IMG/VR virus record: IMGVR_UViG_3300008450_000447
Coordinates: 1 to 23,898 of that record
Source of the DNA: a virus
Direction: 5' to 3' (one strand)
DNA: 23,898 nt
Each line of letters opens with the position of its first letter. Within the stretch, counting starts at the first letter, position 1. Shown piece after piece: positions 6,888 to 13,764 of the stretch. The position numbers were made by a program, and so were the translations under genes. The notes under the pieces were generated by a model. It was not told where the DNA came from, made no database searches, and saw nothing but the letters and a program-made list of their open reading frames with translations.

Positions 6888-7841
6888 CTCTCTACCACCA
6901 CAATTCGCGGCGACATCGCCCAGGCCGTCTTCGAGGGCCGCAGCAATCGCCAAAATCTTTTCATCGGAACCGAAGTCATGCCTATCTATGTGGCTGACGT
7001 TCGCAGCGGTGAATATCTCAAAATCAATCTCGGCGAGTCCGAGGCGCTTAATGACGACGCGACGAAAATCGCTGCCGGAGCCGCCTATCCTCGCATGAGC
7101 CGCAAATTTGTCTCCGACACTTTTGCCACCACCGAGTATGGTCTTGAGGAAATTCTTCCTGACGCTACTCAGCGTGATCTCGCCCGCTTCCTCGATGTCG
7201 AGGTTGCTGTTGCTGACATGCTGCTCAACCAGATTCAAATCGGACACGAAGCCCGCGTGGCTACTGCCGCCTTTGCCGCGAATGGCTTGACTGCCATCTC
7301 TGGCACTGGCGCTGGTGCTGCTTACAGCGAGTCCAACTTGACGAGCTTCGATCTCCCCGCTGACGTTGCCGCTGGCAAGCTTGAGCTTGCCAAATACGGT
7401 GTTCTCCCTAACACGCTCATCATGTCGGCTGTTCTTTTCGAGCGCGTTCGTCGCTCGACCAAGGTTCAGAACCAGATGTTTGGCGTTGTGGCCACCGATA
7501 GCACCCGCTTGCTCTCTGAGCAGGAAGTTGCTCAAGCGGTCGGCGTTGATCGCCTCCTTGTCGGTCGCGCTCCCAAGAACACGGCTGCCAAAGGCAAGAC
7601 CTATTCTGGCGGATTCGTGTGGGGCAATTCCTACATGGCACTCGCTCATGTCACTGGCGGCGAATTTGCCGCTGGCGGATTCGGTCGCACTATCCTCTGG
7701 GGTGCTGATAGCCCGGTTCCCTTCGTCACCGAGACCTATCGTGACGAAGCCCGCCGCTCGAATGTTCTTCGCGTGCGTCAACACGCCGCCGAGAAGGTCA
7801 TCGACGGATCGAGCATCATCCGCATCACGACTGGCGTTTAA
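6882..7841 (+). CDS. Major capsid protein (HK97 fold, lambda gpE-like)
   Basis: At 319 residues the length matches lambda-type major capsid proteins. Recognisable parts are an N-terminal arm, a VSDTFATTEYGLEEILPDAT block resembling the spine region, the helix ARFLDVEVAVADMLLNQIQI, the segment GVLPNTLIMSAVLFERVRRS, and a C-terminal part with GRTILWGADSPVPF and VTETYRDEARRSNVLRVRQH. Hundreds of copies would form the icosahedral shell. It follows protease and decoration genes and is directly followed by a strong terminator, typical of a very highly expressed gene. The start has no Shine-Dalgarno but uses the duplicated leader. Confidence 0.9.
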   Translation: MALSTTTIRGDIAQAVFEGRSNRQNLFIGTEVMPIYVADVRSGEYLKINLGESEALNDDATKIAAGAAYPRMSRKFVSDTFATTEYGLEEILPDATQRDLARFLDVEVAVADMLLNQIQIGHEARVATAAFAANGLTAISGTGAGAAYSESNLTSFDLPADVAAGKLELAKYGVLPNTLIMSAVLFERVRRSTKVQNQMFGVVATDSTRLLSEQEVAQAVGVDRLLVGRAPKNTAAKGKTYSGGFVWGNSYMALAHVTGGEFAAGGFGRTILWGADSPVPFVTETYRDEARRSNVLRVRQHAAEKVIDGSSIIRITTGV

Positions 7842-7870
7842 GTTAGTTGGAAGGCATAGGTGTTTTGCGG

Positions 7871-7902
7871 AAAAGCCGGAGAGGAAACTCTCCGGCTTTT
7901 TT
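7871..7902 (+). terminator. Strong intrinsic terminator after major capsid gene
   Basis: A perfect 13-bp stem, AAAAGCCGGAGAG (7871-7883) with its complement at 7888-7900, encloses a GAAA tetraloop (7884-7887); the stem's own T-run extends into six T (7897-7902). It begins 30 bases after the capsid stop. It should end or strongly reduce transcription of the head operon. Confidence 0.93.
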
Positions 7903-7907
7903 ATGTC

Positions 7908-7936
7908 TTGAAACGATTCGATTGATCTGATAAAAC
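7908..7936 (+). promoter_or_regulatory. Candidate sigma70-like promoter for the glycan cassette
   Basis: TTGAAA (7908-7913, 5 of 6 to consensus) is separated by exactly 17 bases from TAAAAC (7931-7936, 4 of 6). It lies between the capsid terminator and the first glycosyltransferase start at 7950, which would leave a very short leader of about seven bases. No Shine-Dalgarno is seen, consistent with near-leaderless translation. Host promoter rules are unknown. Confidence 0.4.
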
Positions 7937-7949
7937 TTTGAAAAATATT

Positions 7950-9638
7950 ATGTCAAAACCACGATTGGTCGCCGCGCTCATTGCCGGCAATGAAGAGGAA
8001 CGCATCGAGCGATGCGTCACATCGCTTAAAAAAATCGCCGATGATATTGTCATCGTTCGAGCCATTGGGGCGAAGCCGCCTGATGCCACGCTTGATATTG
8101 CAAAGAAGCTCGGATGCCATGTCGATATTTACAATAATGCGCCGCTTTGCGCTGAATGGCATCACGTCGATAATTTCGCATCGGCGCGCAATAAATCCTT
8201 TGAAATTGCTTACGATCTTTGCGGCGCGGATGGTTGGGTAATGTGGGCCGATTGCGATGATGTTTTGCAGGATCACATGGTAGAACCTCACTTGAAAATG
8301 CTTCAAGAAGTCGGCAAGGAAATCGATTGGGTCTTGACCGATTATGTCATTACCGAGCAAGGCAAGCGAGCACCACCCGAAAGATTCTTTCGCCATAAGG
8401 CTGCATGGTGGTGGCGGCCAATCCACGAAAATGCGCATCCACCGATTGGGCCCGACGGGCAACCGTTGCCGAGGAAAATTCTCATCCGCCGAGACCTTGA
8501 GATTGAGCATCGGCCTGCACTCGGTCGACGGCCAAGCAATGAGCGAAACATTCGCATCTTGGATTTCAATGATCGGATGTCGGCGCATTTCAAATTTTAC
8601 TTGCATTACGAGCGCATGATAATCGGCGACATCGAGGGAGCCATGCGTTACGGCGCTGAATCGCTTGCCCTGCGGGATCTCGATGCAGTGCATCGCTATG
8701 AGACGTTGATGAACCTTTCAAACCTCTCGAATGGCGAATCTGCGCTAAAGCTTGCAAGACGCGCAAAGGCACTTGATCTTAATCGCCGCGAAGCCTACGC
8801 AATCGAGGCATCGATTCTTCTCGATATGGGCAACCCTGTCGCAGCGCTCGATGTTGTTGATGCGATGGAGAAGATCCCTGCGCCCACATTTCCGCAATGG
8901 ACGCATCGCCGGGAATGGTATGGTTGGAAAGCTCGCCGCCTTCGGGCTTGGTGCCTGCGAGAACTTGGTCGAGCCAAGGAGGCTTTTGATATTGAAATGG
9001 AAATCCTTGATTCGGCCAAAGGCCCGCGGATTTCCTTGCTTCATGCTACGCGGGATCGTGCGATTGCGGCGATCAGCAATATGACGCTTTGGTTTCAGCG
9101 TGCCAATCGCCCGGAGCGCGTGGAACATATATTCTCCGTCGATGCCGACGATGAAACTGCGGCAATGCTCAATCGCTTTGGCGGTGTTACGCAGGATGGC
9201 AACGGCCACTCAGTCGGCGCATGGAACCTCGCTGCCAATCATTCGACAGGAGATATTCTTGTTCAAATGAGCGATGACTTCGAGCCGCCACCGGGCTGGG
9301 ATGATGCCATCGAGTCGCGTCTTGATATTGATAAGGCGCAAGTTTTGCGAACAAGCGACGGCTACCGAACTGACGAGCTTTTACCTATGGCAATCTGCAC
9401 GCGCAAATTTTATGAACAATATGGATTCCTTGATTCGCGATTCAAAAATCAATACTCGGATGCCGAGTTCACCGTTCGTGCAAGTAAGGCGGGGGCGATT
9501 GTGGGTTCCCGTGATTTGTCTATCGTTCACCATCATCCGCTCTTTGAAAATCGTCCGCTTGATGCAACCTACCGTCGTGTGGCAGATCCTCAAGAACAAG
9601 CTCGCGCAAAAAAACTCTTTGAAGAAATAACAAAATGA
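7950..9638 (+). CDS. Two-domain family 2 glycosyltransferase with TPR-like linker
   Basis: Residues 1-190 form a GT2-like (GT-A fold) domain: RLVAALIAGNEEERIERCV at the nucleotide-sugar-binding start, then an Asp-rich motif WADCDD (99-104) that should bind metal and sugar nucleotide. Residues about 215-355 are helical repeats resembling TPRs. Residues 360-520 are a second GT-A-like domain: ISLLHATRDR, GAWNLAANHSTGDILVQM and SDDFEPPPGW (441-450), closely similar to the N-terminus of the next gene. No membrane segments are present, so it should act in the cytoplasm, adding sugars to a protein or glycan. The ATG at 7950 is preferred over an in-frame TTG four codons earlier, which would fall near the promoter's transcript start. 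Acceptor unknown; a virion protein or host surface glycan are the options. Confidence 0.8.
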   Translation: MSKPRLVAALIAGNEEERIERCVTSLKKIADDIVIVRAIGAKPPDATLDIAKKLGCHVDIYNNAPLCAEWHHVDNFASARNKSFEIAYDLCGADGWVMWADCDDVLQDHMVEPHLKMLQEVGKEIDWVLTDYVITEQGKRAPPERFFRHKAAWWWRPIHENAHPPIGPDGQPLPRKILIRRDLEIEHRPALGRRPSNERNIRILDFNDRMSAHFKFYLHYERMIIGDIEGAMRYGAESLALRDLDAVHRYETLMNLSNLSNGESALKLARRAKALDLNRREAYAIEASILLDMGNPVAALDVVDAMEKIPAPTFPQWTHRREWYGWKARRLRAWCLRELGRAKEAFDIEMEILDSAKGPRISLLHATRDRAIAAISNMTLWFQRANRPERVEHIFSVDADDETAAMLNRFGGVTQDGNGHSVGAWNLAANHSTGDILVQMSDDFEPPPGWDDAIESRLDIDKAQVLRTSDGYRTDELLPMAICTRKFYEQYGFLDSRFKNQYSDAEFTVRASKAGAIVGSRDLSIVHHHPLFENRPLDATYRRVADPQEQARAKKLFEEITK

Positions 9639-10801
9639 AAATCTCATTACTCCACGCAACCCGCAGCATGCCTGAACGCGCACTCCTCACGCGCAAAATT
9701 TGGATAGAACGAGCCGACAAGCCTGAAGACGTCGAACATATTTTTGGGATTCAGGCCGACGATTACGCAAGCCGAGAAGCATTTGACCTGGCTGGCGCGC
9801 AATGGGCCCTAGGCTATACGCCGCCTGAATGGGCATCAAGCAGCGTAGGGAATTGGAACGCTGCTGCTGAGATGGCTGATGGCGATATACTTGTTGTCAT
9901 TGCTGACGATCTCACGCCGCCACAAGGATGGGATACTCAGCTTCGCAAGCTCCCTGATCCCGCGCAACCATGGGCCTGCTACGTGCCTGACTCGCTGCGC
10001 CAAGACGGCCTTATGTGCCATCCAGTCCTTTCTCGCGGCCTTTACAATAAACGCGATTATGTTTTCAATCCGAAATTCTATGGCGTTTTTTGTGACAATG
10101 ATTTTACGGTTCGCACGCAATTAGAGGCATCGATCTGGGGCGTCAAGAATCTTAAGTGGCAGCACGATCATCCTAGCAATAACACACGCGAACAGGACGA
10201 CATTGTTCGCCACCAGAACAGCCAGCGGGCCTATGAATACGGAGGCCAGACATTTGCAAGAATGTGGCCGCTAGCGCATATCTTTAATCGTTCTCGATCA
10301 ATTTGCGGAGATATTAACGAGCACATGCTACGGCTCGCGCAACTTGCTAGAGAATGCGAACACATCACAGAATTTGGTGTTCGCACAGGGATGAGCACTT
10401 ACTCGTTCCTGCATGGATTATCTAACAAGCCAAGAGCAATTTTGCGAAGTCACGACCTGCATGACTTTTTCAATATCTTTGCCATCCGTCCGCAACTTGA
10501 AATCGATTGGACGTTTCGACAGGCTTCGACGCTTGATATTGACCCAATCGAGCCGACGGATTTGCTTTTCATCGATACCCTACACACTTACGCGCAGGTC
10601 AAAGGAGAACTCGAAAAGCACGGTCTGAGGGCGCGCAAATATATTGTTTTCCATGATACAGTCGCCTTCGGAAAGGTCGGCGAAGACAACGGCGAGGGCA
10701 TCAACAAGGCTATTTTTGAATGGATGGCGGCCAACCCTCAATGGAAGGTCGCCGAGCATTACGAGAATAACAATGGATTGACAATTCTCGCAAAACAATG
10801 A
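9635..10801 (+). CDS. Glycosyltransferase-methyltransferase fusion
   Basis: Residues 1-180 are a GT-A-like domain: MKISLLHATR, a VEHIF strand, GNWNAAAEMADGDILVVIAD with Asp-Asp at 91-92, and DLTPPQGWD. Residues about 220-388 resemble a Methyltransf_24-type class I SAM methyltransferase: motif I ITEFGVRTGMSTYSF (244-258), DLLFIDTLHTYAQVKGEL (309-326) and KYIVFHDT (335-342). Such a fusion could add a sugar and then O-methylate it or a neighbouring residue. The start overlaps the previous gene as ATGA, and the stop overlaps the next. Asn in place of the usual glycine-rich loop was not seen, so binding of SAM is plausible; catalysis is not shown. It could also act on carboxyl groups of sugars. 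Confidence 0.78.
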   Translation: MKISLLHATRSMPERALLTRKIWIERADKPEDVEHIFGIQADDYASREAFDLAGAQWALGYTPPEWASSSVGNWNAAAEMADGDILVVIADDLTPPQGWDTQLRKLPDPAQPWACYVPDSLRQDGLMCHPVLSRGLYNKRDYVFNPKFYGVFCDNDFTVRTQLEASIWGVKNLKWQHDHPSNNTREQDDIVRHQNSQRAYEYGGQTFARMWPLAHIFNRSRSICGDINEHMLRLAQLARECEHITEFGVRTGMSTYSFLHGLSNKPRAILRSHDLHDFFNIFAIRPQLEIDWTFRQASTLDIDPIEPTDLLFIDTLHTYAQVKGELEKHGLRARKYIVFHDTVAFGKVGEDNGEGINKAIFEWMAANPQWKVAEHYENNNGLTILAKQ

Positions 10802-11487
10802 GTGCAACACATTCAGTTTGGATCGGCCCGAAGCTCGGCCTCATGGAAAAACTCACATTGCAACTTTTGCTTAATGCCGGGCATTCGCCGACTCTTTGGA
10901 CAAAAGGCAAAGTTGAAGGAGTGCCGAATGGAGTTCAAGTTGAGACGCTGCCAAAAGGAACGCTTGAGCCGATCGGCTTTGCCGGCAATCCCCATGCCTA
11001 CATCCCAAATGGCGGCATCGGCAGCTTTGCACATTGGAGTGATTATTTTGCATTCGAGACCCTCTCAAAACATGGCGGGATTTGGGTGCAGATGGATTGC
11101 GCGATCACCGTCAAGCTTGAACTTGAACCCTATACATTTTCCCCCTGGCTCTCTAGCGTCTCGCCTGTCGTCATGGCACTCCCGAAAGGTGACGCCTTCT
11201 CCAAGGACACGGCGGCGCACCTTGCCGATATGCTCTCTGACGGCATGGCGGGACGCGATTGGCACGAGGCCATGGTCGCGATCCATGTCGGACTGCAACG
11301 CCATGGTATCGCTTACAAAACGCTGCCAAATTATTTTGACTGCGGTGGAGTTGCCGAGTCGCCTTACACGCACCCGATCAAGGCCGATGTCATTCATTGG
11401 TCGAATGCCACGCACAATCAATCAAAGGAAAAGCCGACAAAGGGCAGTGAATACGAACGGTTGTGCAAACTCGCAAAATTGATCTAA
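10798..11487 (+). CDS. GT32-like sugar transferase (DXD-type, variant motif)
   Basis: The central segment WSDYFAFETLSKHGGIWVQM followed by Asp100 matches the core of GT32/Gly_transf_sug proteins, where Ser-Asp, a hydrophobic helix and Gly-Gly-Ile-Trp precede the metal-binding DXD. Here the first Asp of DXD is replaced by Gln98 (Q-M-D). The N-terminus MSATHSVWIGPKLGLMEKLT fits the usual WxGxxl start of that fold. The C-terminal half carries NYFDCGGVAESPYTHP and a His-Trp pair (HWSNATHNQ), positions often used for metal or acceptor binding. The start overlaps the previous gene as ATGA; the next gene starts four bases after the stop. It is likely cytoplasmic and works with the two preceding enzymes. 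Activity may be altered by the variant motif. Confidence 0.72.
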   Translation: MSATHSVWIGPKLGLMEKLTLQLLLNAGHSPTLWTKGKVEGVPNGVQVETLPKGTLEPIGFAGNPHAYIPNGGIGSFAHWSDYFAFETLSKHGGIWVQMDCAITVKLELEPYTFSPWLSSVSPVVMALPKGDAFSKDTAAHLADMLSDGMAGRDWHEAMVAIHVGLQRHGIAYKTLPNYFDCGGVAESPYTHPIKADVIHWSNATHNQSKEKPTKGSEYERLCKLAKLI

Positions 11488-11491
11488 TGCT

Positions 11492-11800
11492 ATGCTGATT
11501 GCCGATTATTTTCGCGATGACCTTGATGCGATCATTTCTGATCTTCCGATCACGATTTCGCACAAGGGCCGCATATTCACGGCGGCAAGAACAGCATTTC
11601 GGCGTGAAAATGATCTCGGCGATGGCGGATTCATGCGAACGCTCGCAATGTCATTGACTGCGCCTTACAATGAAACAACGCAACTTGTCGAGCTTGGTGA
11701 TACGGTCACAATCGACGGTTCTAAATTTCGCGTGATCTCGGCAGAATTGTCGCAGGATGCTGTCAGCGTTGATTTCGTTCTAGAGGACATCAACAAATGA
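11492..11800 (+). CDS. Head-tail connector candidate (gpFII-like)
   Basis: This 102-residue protein begins with a helix (LIADYFRDDLDAIISDL) and is then strand rich, with ELGDTVTIDGSKFRVISAEL near residues 70-88. That Gly-Asp-Thr-Val-Thr-Ile-Asp-Gly phrase and length resemble lambda gpFII-type head-tail joining proteins, which bind under the portal-gpW neck. Gene order agrees: it precedes a tail-terminator candidate. It is separated from the capsid gene by the glycan cassette, whereas these genes are normally close. The start follows the previous stop by four bases without a Shine-Dalgarno; the stop overlaps the next gene as ATGA. Confidence 0.6.
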   Translation: MLIADYFRDDLDAIISDLPITISHKGRIFTAARTAFRRENDLGDGGFMRTLAMSLTAPYNETTQLVELGDTVTIDGSKFRVISAELSQDAVSVDFVLEDINK

Positions 11801-12285
11801 GCCTGTTTTTCCCTTCTCAGCTAACATTGCCAGCGCCGCAAAAACCTACGGCGACGATCACACTTACACTTGAAAAGGCGCTGACTGACGGCTTTATACA
11901 AGCCCTGCAAACAGAACTTGGCAACTCTGTGACTATTACCGCAGTCGAGAATTTCAACGGGATTTCACTGCCGGCTGTTTTCGTCAAGGCAACCCGGCAA
12001 CGCGAATCAATCGTTAATTCGGCAATCTACCAATTCCAAATTGACGTCGCTTTACTAGTGCAGGCCGATGACGCAACTTCGCAAGACCTAGAAGCCTATT
12101 GGGCTGAGATTCTTTGCGTGACGCATAATATCCAGAACCTGATGCCGCGCCTAAATGCGATCCGCCCGCAGACATTTAAGGTTTTCGGCATCCTTCGTGA
12201 CGGCTCAGTGTCGATGCAGACAAACGAGCGCCATTTCGAGCGATCAGTTTCCCTAACCGTTCACGCGGCCTCAATCGGAAATTAG
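11797..12285 (+). CDS. Tail terminator or neck protein candidate
   Basis: The 162-residue protein has a helix (LEKALTDGFIQALQTEL) followed by the strand phrase NGISLPAVFVKATRQRESI and YQFQIDVALLVQADD, an alpha-beta layout shared by tail terminators such as gpU and by minor neck proteins. Position supports this: after the connector and before the tail-tube candidate. A terminator would cap the tail tube at its final length. No specific family signature is decisive, so this is an inference from size, fold pattern and order. Start is an ATGA overlap. Confidence 0.5.
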   Translation: MSLFFPSQLTLPAPQKPTATITLTLEKALTDGFIQALQTELGNSVTITAVENFNGISLPAVFVKATRQRESIVNSAIYQFQIDVALLVQADDATSQDLEAYWAEILCVTHNIQNLMPRLNAIRPQTFKVFGILRDGSVSMQTNERHFERSVSLTVHAASIGN

Positions 12286-12297
12286 AGTTGACATTTT

Positions 12298-12312
12298 GGC
12301 CACGATATGGCC
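12298..12312 (+). promoter_or_regulatory. Small hairpin covering the tail-tube start codon
   Basis: GGCCA (12298-12302) pairs perfectly with TGGCC (12308-12312) around a five-base loop, CGATA. The A of the start codon lies at the end of the loop and its TG in the stem. This could tune initiation of an abundant protein, although a 5-bp stem may be chance. Confidence 0.3.
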
Positions 12313-12678
12313 GCAACTGTCATCACCTCTTCAAGCGCCGCGAATGTTACTTTTGGCGCGACTGCCGAAACCGGCGTTATTCTTTCTTCATTCTCCCGCA
12401 GCGTTCAAAGCTCAAAATCTGAGCTGATGGACGAAGACGGAGACATCGTTGCCGTTTCCTATTACGGTGCCACCGCCACCATCTCGGTTTCTGGCGCGAT
12501 CAACGGAACGAGCGGCGTTGCAACTGCTGCCGTTGGCGGCTTGCTCACCCTTGCCAATGCCACGACCGCGCACGGTGTGACTGGCGGCAAGATCGTTGTT
12601 GATAGCGTGAGCGCAGAAAGTGGCAGCGATGCCTTCCGCACGATCACCGTCGAGGCGACCCAATATCCTTCCCTGTAA
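12307..12678 (+). CDS. Major tail tube protein candidate
   Basis: This is a small (123-residue), Ala/Ser/Thr/Val-rich, strand-dominated protein with no membrane segment. The phrases AETGVILSSFSRSVQSSKSE and SYYGATATISVSGAI resemble the beta-sandwich of tail-tube subunits, and the position between a tail-terminator candidate and the frameshifting chaperone gene is where the tube gene normally sits. It is shorter than lambda gpV because it lacks an Ig-like extension. It would polymerise around the tape measure into the tail tube. The start has no Shine-Dalgarno; TTGACA lies 13 bases upstream. A minor structural role cannot be excluded. Confidence 0.6.
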   Translation: MAATVITSSSAANVTFGATAETGVILSSFSRSVQSSKSELMDEDGDIVAVSYYGATATISVSGAINGTSGVATAAVGGLLTLANATTAHGVTGGKIVVDSVSAESGSDAFRTITVEATQYPSL

Positions 12679-12699
12679 TTTCCAAGCACGCGGGGCCGC

Positions 12700-12733
12700 T
12701 GGCAGGCCGGTAAAAAGTCTGCCGCCTATTTTT
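12700..12733 (+). terminator. Weak terminator-like hairpin after tail-tube gene
   Basis: An 8-bp stem with two G-U pairs joins 12700-12707 to 12717-12724 around a nine-base loop; five T follow at 12729-12733 after a four-base gap. A partial terminator here would lower expression of downstream tail genes relative to the abundant tube protein. The structure is imperfect. Confidence 0.3.
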
Positions 12734-12740
12734 AGAGATT

Positions 12741-13154
12741 ATGCAAATTGAAAATATATCGGTCAAGGAGGCGTATTTCTACACCTCGAACATCAAAGTC
12801 GCGGCAGCGCTCGCGACACTAGGTTTTGCGATGAAGCGCCCGGAGCCAGTCACGCGAATGGTTCGTCCTGACGGCAAGGAATCAACGGTTTTTTGGTTCG
12901 ATGATATATCGGCCACAGGGGAAAAGGCGAGCGATGTCGCGCTCGGCATGACAAAGAAGGCCGATGAGCTTGACGAGAAAGACCCTGAAAACCCACTCAA
13001 TTACATTCGCGCCGCGCTTCTCAATCGCGAAACCCTAATCGATATCGTTCATTCCACACCGCGCAGGATTGTGATTGAACGTGACGGCAAGCGGATCGCA
13101 ATCCGCGAGGATGCAACAAATGAAGACAAGAAAGCAATCGCTGAGAAATTATGA
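12741..13154 (+). CDS. Unknown tail-module protein with DUF5659-like start
   Basis: The first 55 residues, including YFYTSNIKVAAALATLGF and, after a basic linker, STVFWFDD, recall the DUF5659 pattern of a Thr-Ser turn, an Ala/Leu helix and a final F-x-F/W-D strand. The remainder is helical and basic, with RETLIDIVHSTPRRIVIERD near the end. This domain is known to me only as a small uncharacterised phage-associated fold. The gene sits directly before the frameshift chaperone and overlaps it as ATGA, so it may assist tail assembly. Function is not established. Confidence 0.6.
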   Translation: MQIENISVKEAYFYTSNIKVAAALATLGFAMKRPEPVTRMVRPDGKESTVFWFDDISATGEKASDVALGMTKKADELDEKDPENPLNYIRAALLNRETLIDIVHSTPRRIVIERDGKRIAIREDATNEDKKAIAEKL

Positions 13155-13543
13155 AAAAACCTAAAGACATGATCAAGGACGACGAACTCCTTCGCGAAGA
13201 AGGAATGTGCGATGGCCCGACGAAAATTGGGAATATTGAAATGCGACCGATTACAGCGCTTTCGGTATCGTGGATGCAACGCAATCAAATCTTTTCGGAT
13301 TCTAAGGATATGATCTGGAGGTCTGCAGCCTTCGCGTTTCTACATGCTGCACCGAAGAGCGATATTCGCCGCGTCGTCAACGATGCTGATGAATTTGCAA
13401 ATGCCGTTGATGCATGGATCGACGAGAACATCCTTCACCATTCTGAGACAACAAAAATCGCCGAGGCCATGAATCGAGCTTTCGAGCGATATATGTCAGC
13501 GACGAGCGAGTCGGTCGGAAATGATGGCGCAATAAAAAACTAG
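13151..13543 (+). CDS. Tail assembly chaperone, short form (gpG-like)
   Basis: A 130-residue, mostly helical protein with no secretion signal, lying directly upstream of a neck candidate and the tape measure, where siphoviruses encode the gpG chaperone. Recognisable stretches are EMRPITALSVSWMQRNQIFS and DEFANAVDAWIDENILHH. In lambda the short form coats the tape-measure protein during tail assembly. The last two sense codons are AAA AAC, preceded by A, a perfect -1 slippery heptamer, with the stop TAG immediately after. Assignment as chaperone rests chiefly on this signal and on gene order. The start overlaps the previous gene as ATGA. Confidence 0.75.
   Translation: MKKPKDMIKDDELLREEGMCDGPTKIGNIEMRPITALSVSWMQRNQIFSDSKDMIWRSAAFAFLHAAPKSDIRRVVNDADEFANAVDAWIDENILHHSETTKIAEAMNRAFERYMSATSESVGNDGAIKN
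13534..13540 (+). promoter_or_regulatory. -1 programmed ribosomal frameshift site A_AAA_AAC
   Basis: In the reading frame of the gene starting at 13151 the codons are ATA AAA AAC TAG, so bases 13534-13540 read A AAA AAC, one of the best X XXY YYZ heptamers. The stop lies directly after it and the -1 frame is open for 74 codons. A possible downstream stem pairs 13546-13550 (AGCCC) with 13599-13603 (GGGCT) and 13561-13565 (GCCGG) with 13592-13596 (CCGGC), starting five bases past the slip site. Confidence 0.85.
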
Positions 13544-13764
13544 CAAGCCCTGGTTGGCTCGCCGGATATGTGTTTCGGCTCGCCAAGGCGACCGGCTGGG
13601 GCTTCAAAGAATGCATGGAAGACGTGCCATTTTCCGCAGGCCTGCAAATCCTCTTCTGCGACTCCCTAATGGGCGGCAAAAAGCCACGTTGGAAAAATAA
13701 TCGCACATCGGCTTCGGTTGACGTTTTGGCCCAAATAGACGCTGCCTTGAAAGCTCATGCCTAA
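13540..13764 (+). CDS. Frameshift extension of tail chaperone (gpT-like part of gpGT)
   Basis: This segment has no independent good start: the only in-frame candidate is GTG at 13570. It is read in the -1 frame after slippage at 13534-13540, giving a predicted 204-residue fusion (130 residues plus 74). It encodes a Trp/Gly-rich stretch, LASPGWLAGYVFRLAKATGW, then FKECMEDVPFSAGLQIL and a basic tail, consistent with the T domain that recruits tail-tube subunits in lambda. It ends eight bases into the next gene, an overlap. Confidence 0.75.
   Translation, partial: LASPGWLAGYVFRLAKATGWGFKECMEDVPFSAGLQILFCDSLMGGKKPRWKNNRTSASVDVLAQIDAALKAHA

Noticed and set aside
6870-7784. 304-codon frame opposite the major capsid gene
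   Set aside because: The + strand frame encodes a clear capsid protein; the antisense product has no motif and would be a lone - strand gene.
7938-7952. TTG at 7938 as the start of the first glycosyltransferase
   Set aside because: The ATG four codons later fits better and the TTG would fall between promoter -10 and expected transcript start.
10802-11482. 226-codon frame overlapping the GT32-like gene
   Set aside because: Low-complexity, Arg/Ser-rich translation; the alternative frame has a recognisable transferase core and ATGA couplings.
7950-11487. Serotype-conversion (GtrABC-like) cluster
   Set aside because: No flippase or multi-spanning membrane protein is present and the enzymes are soluble.
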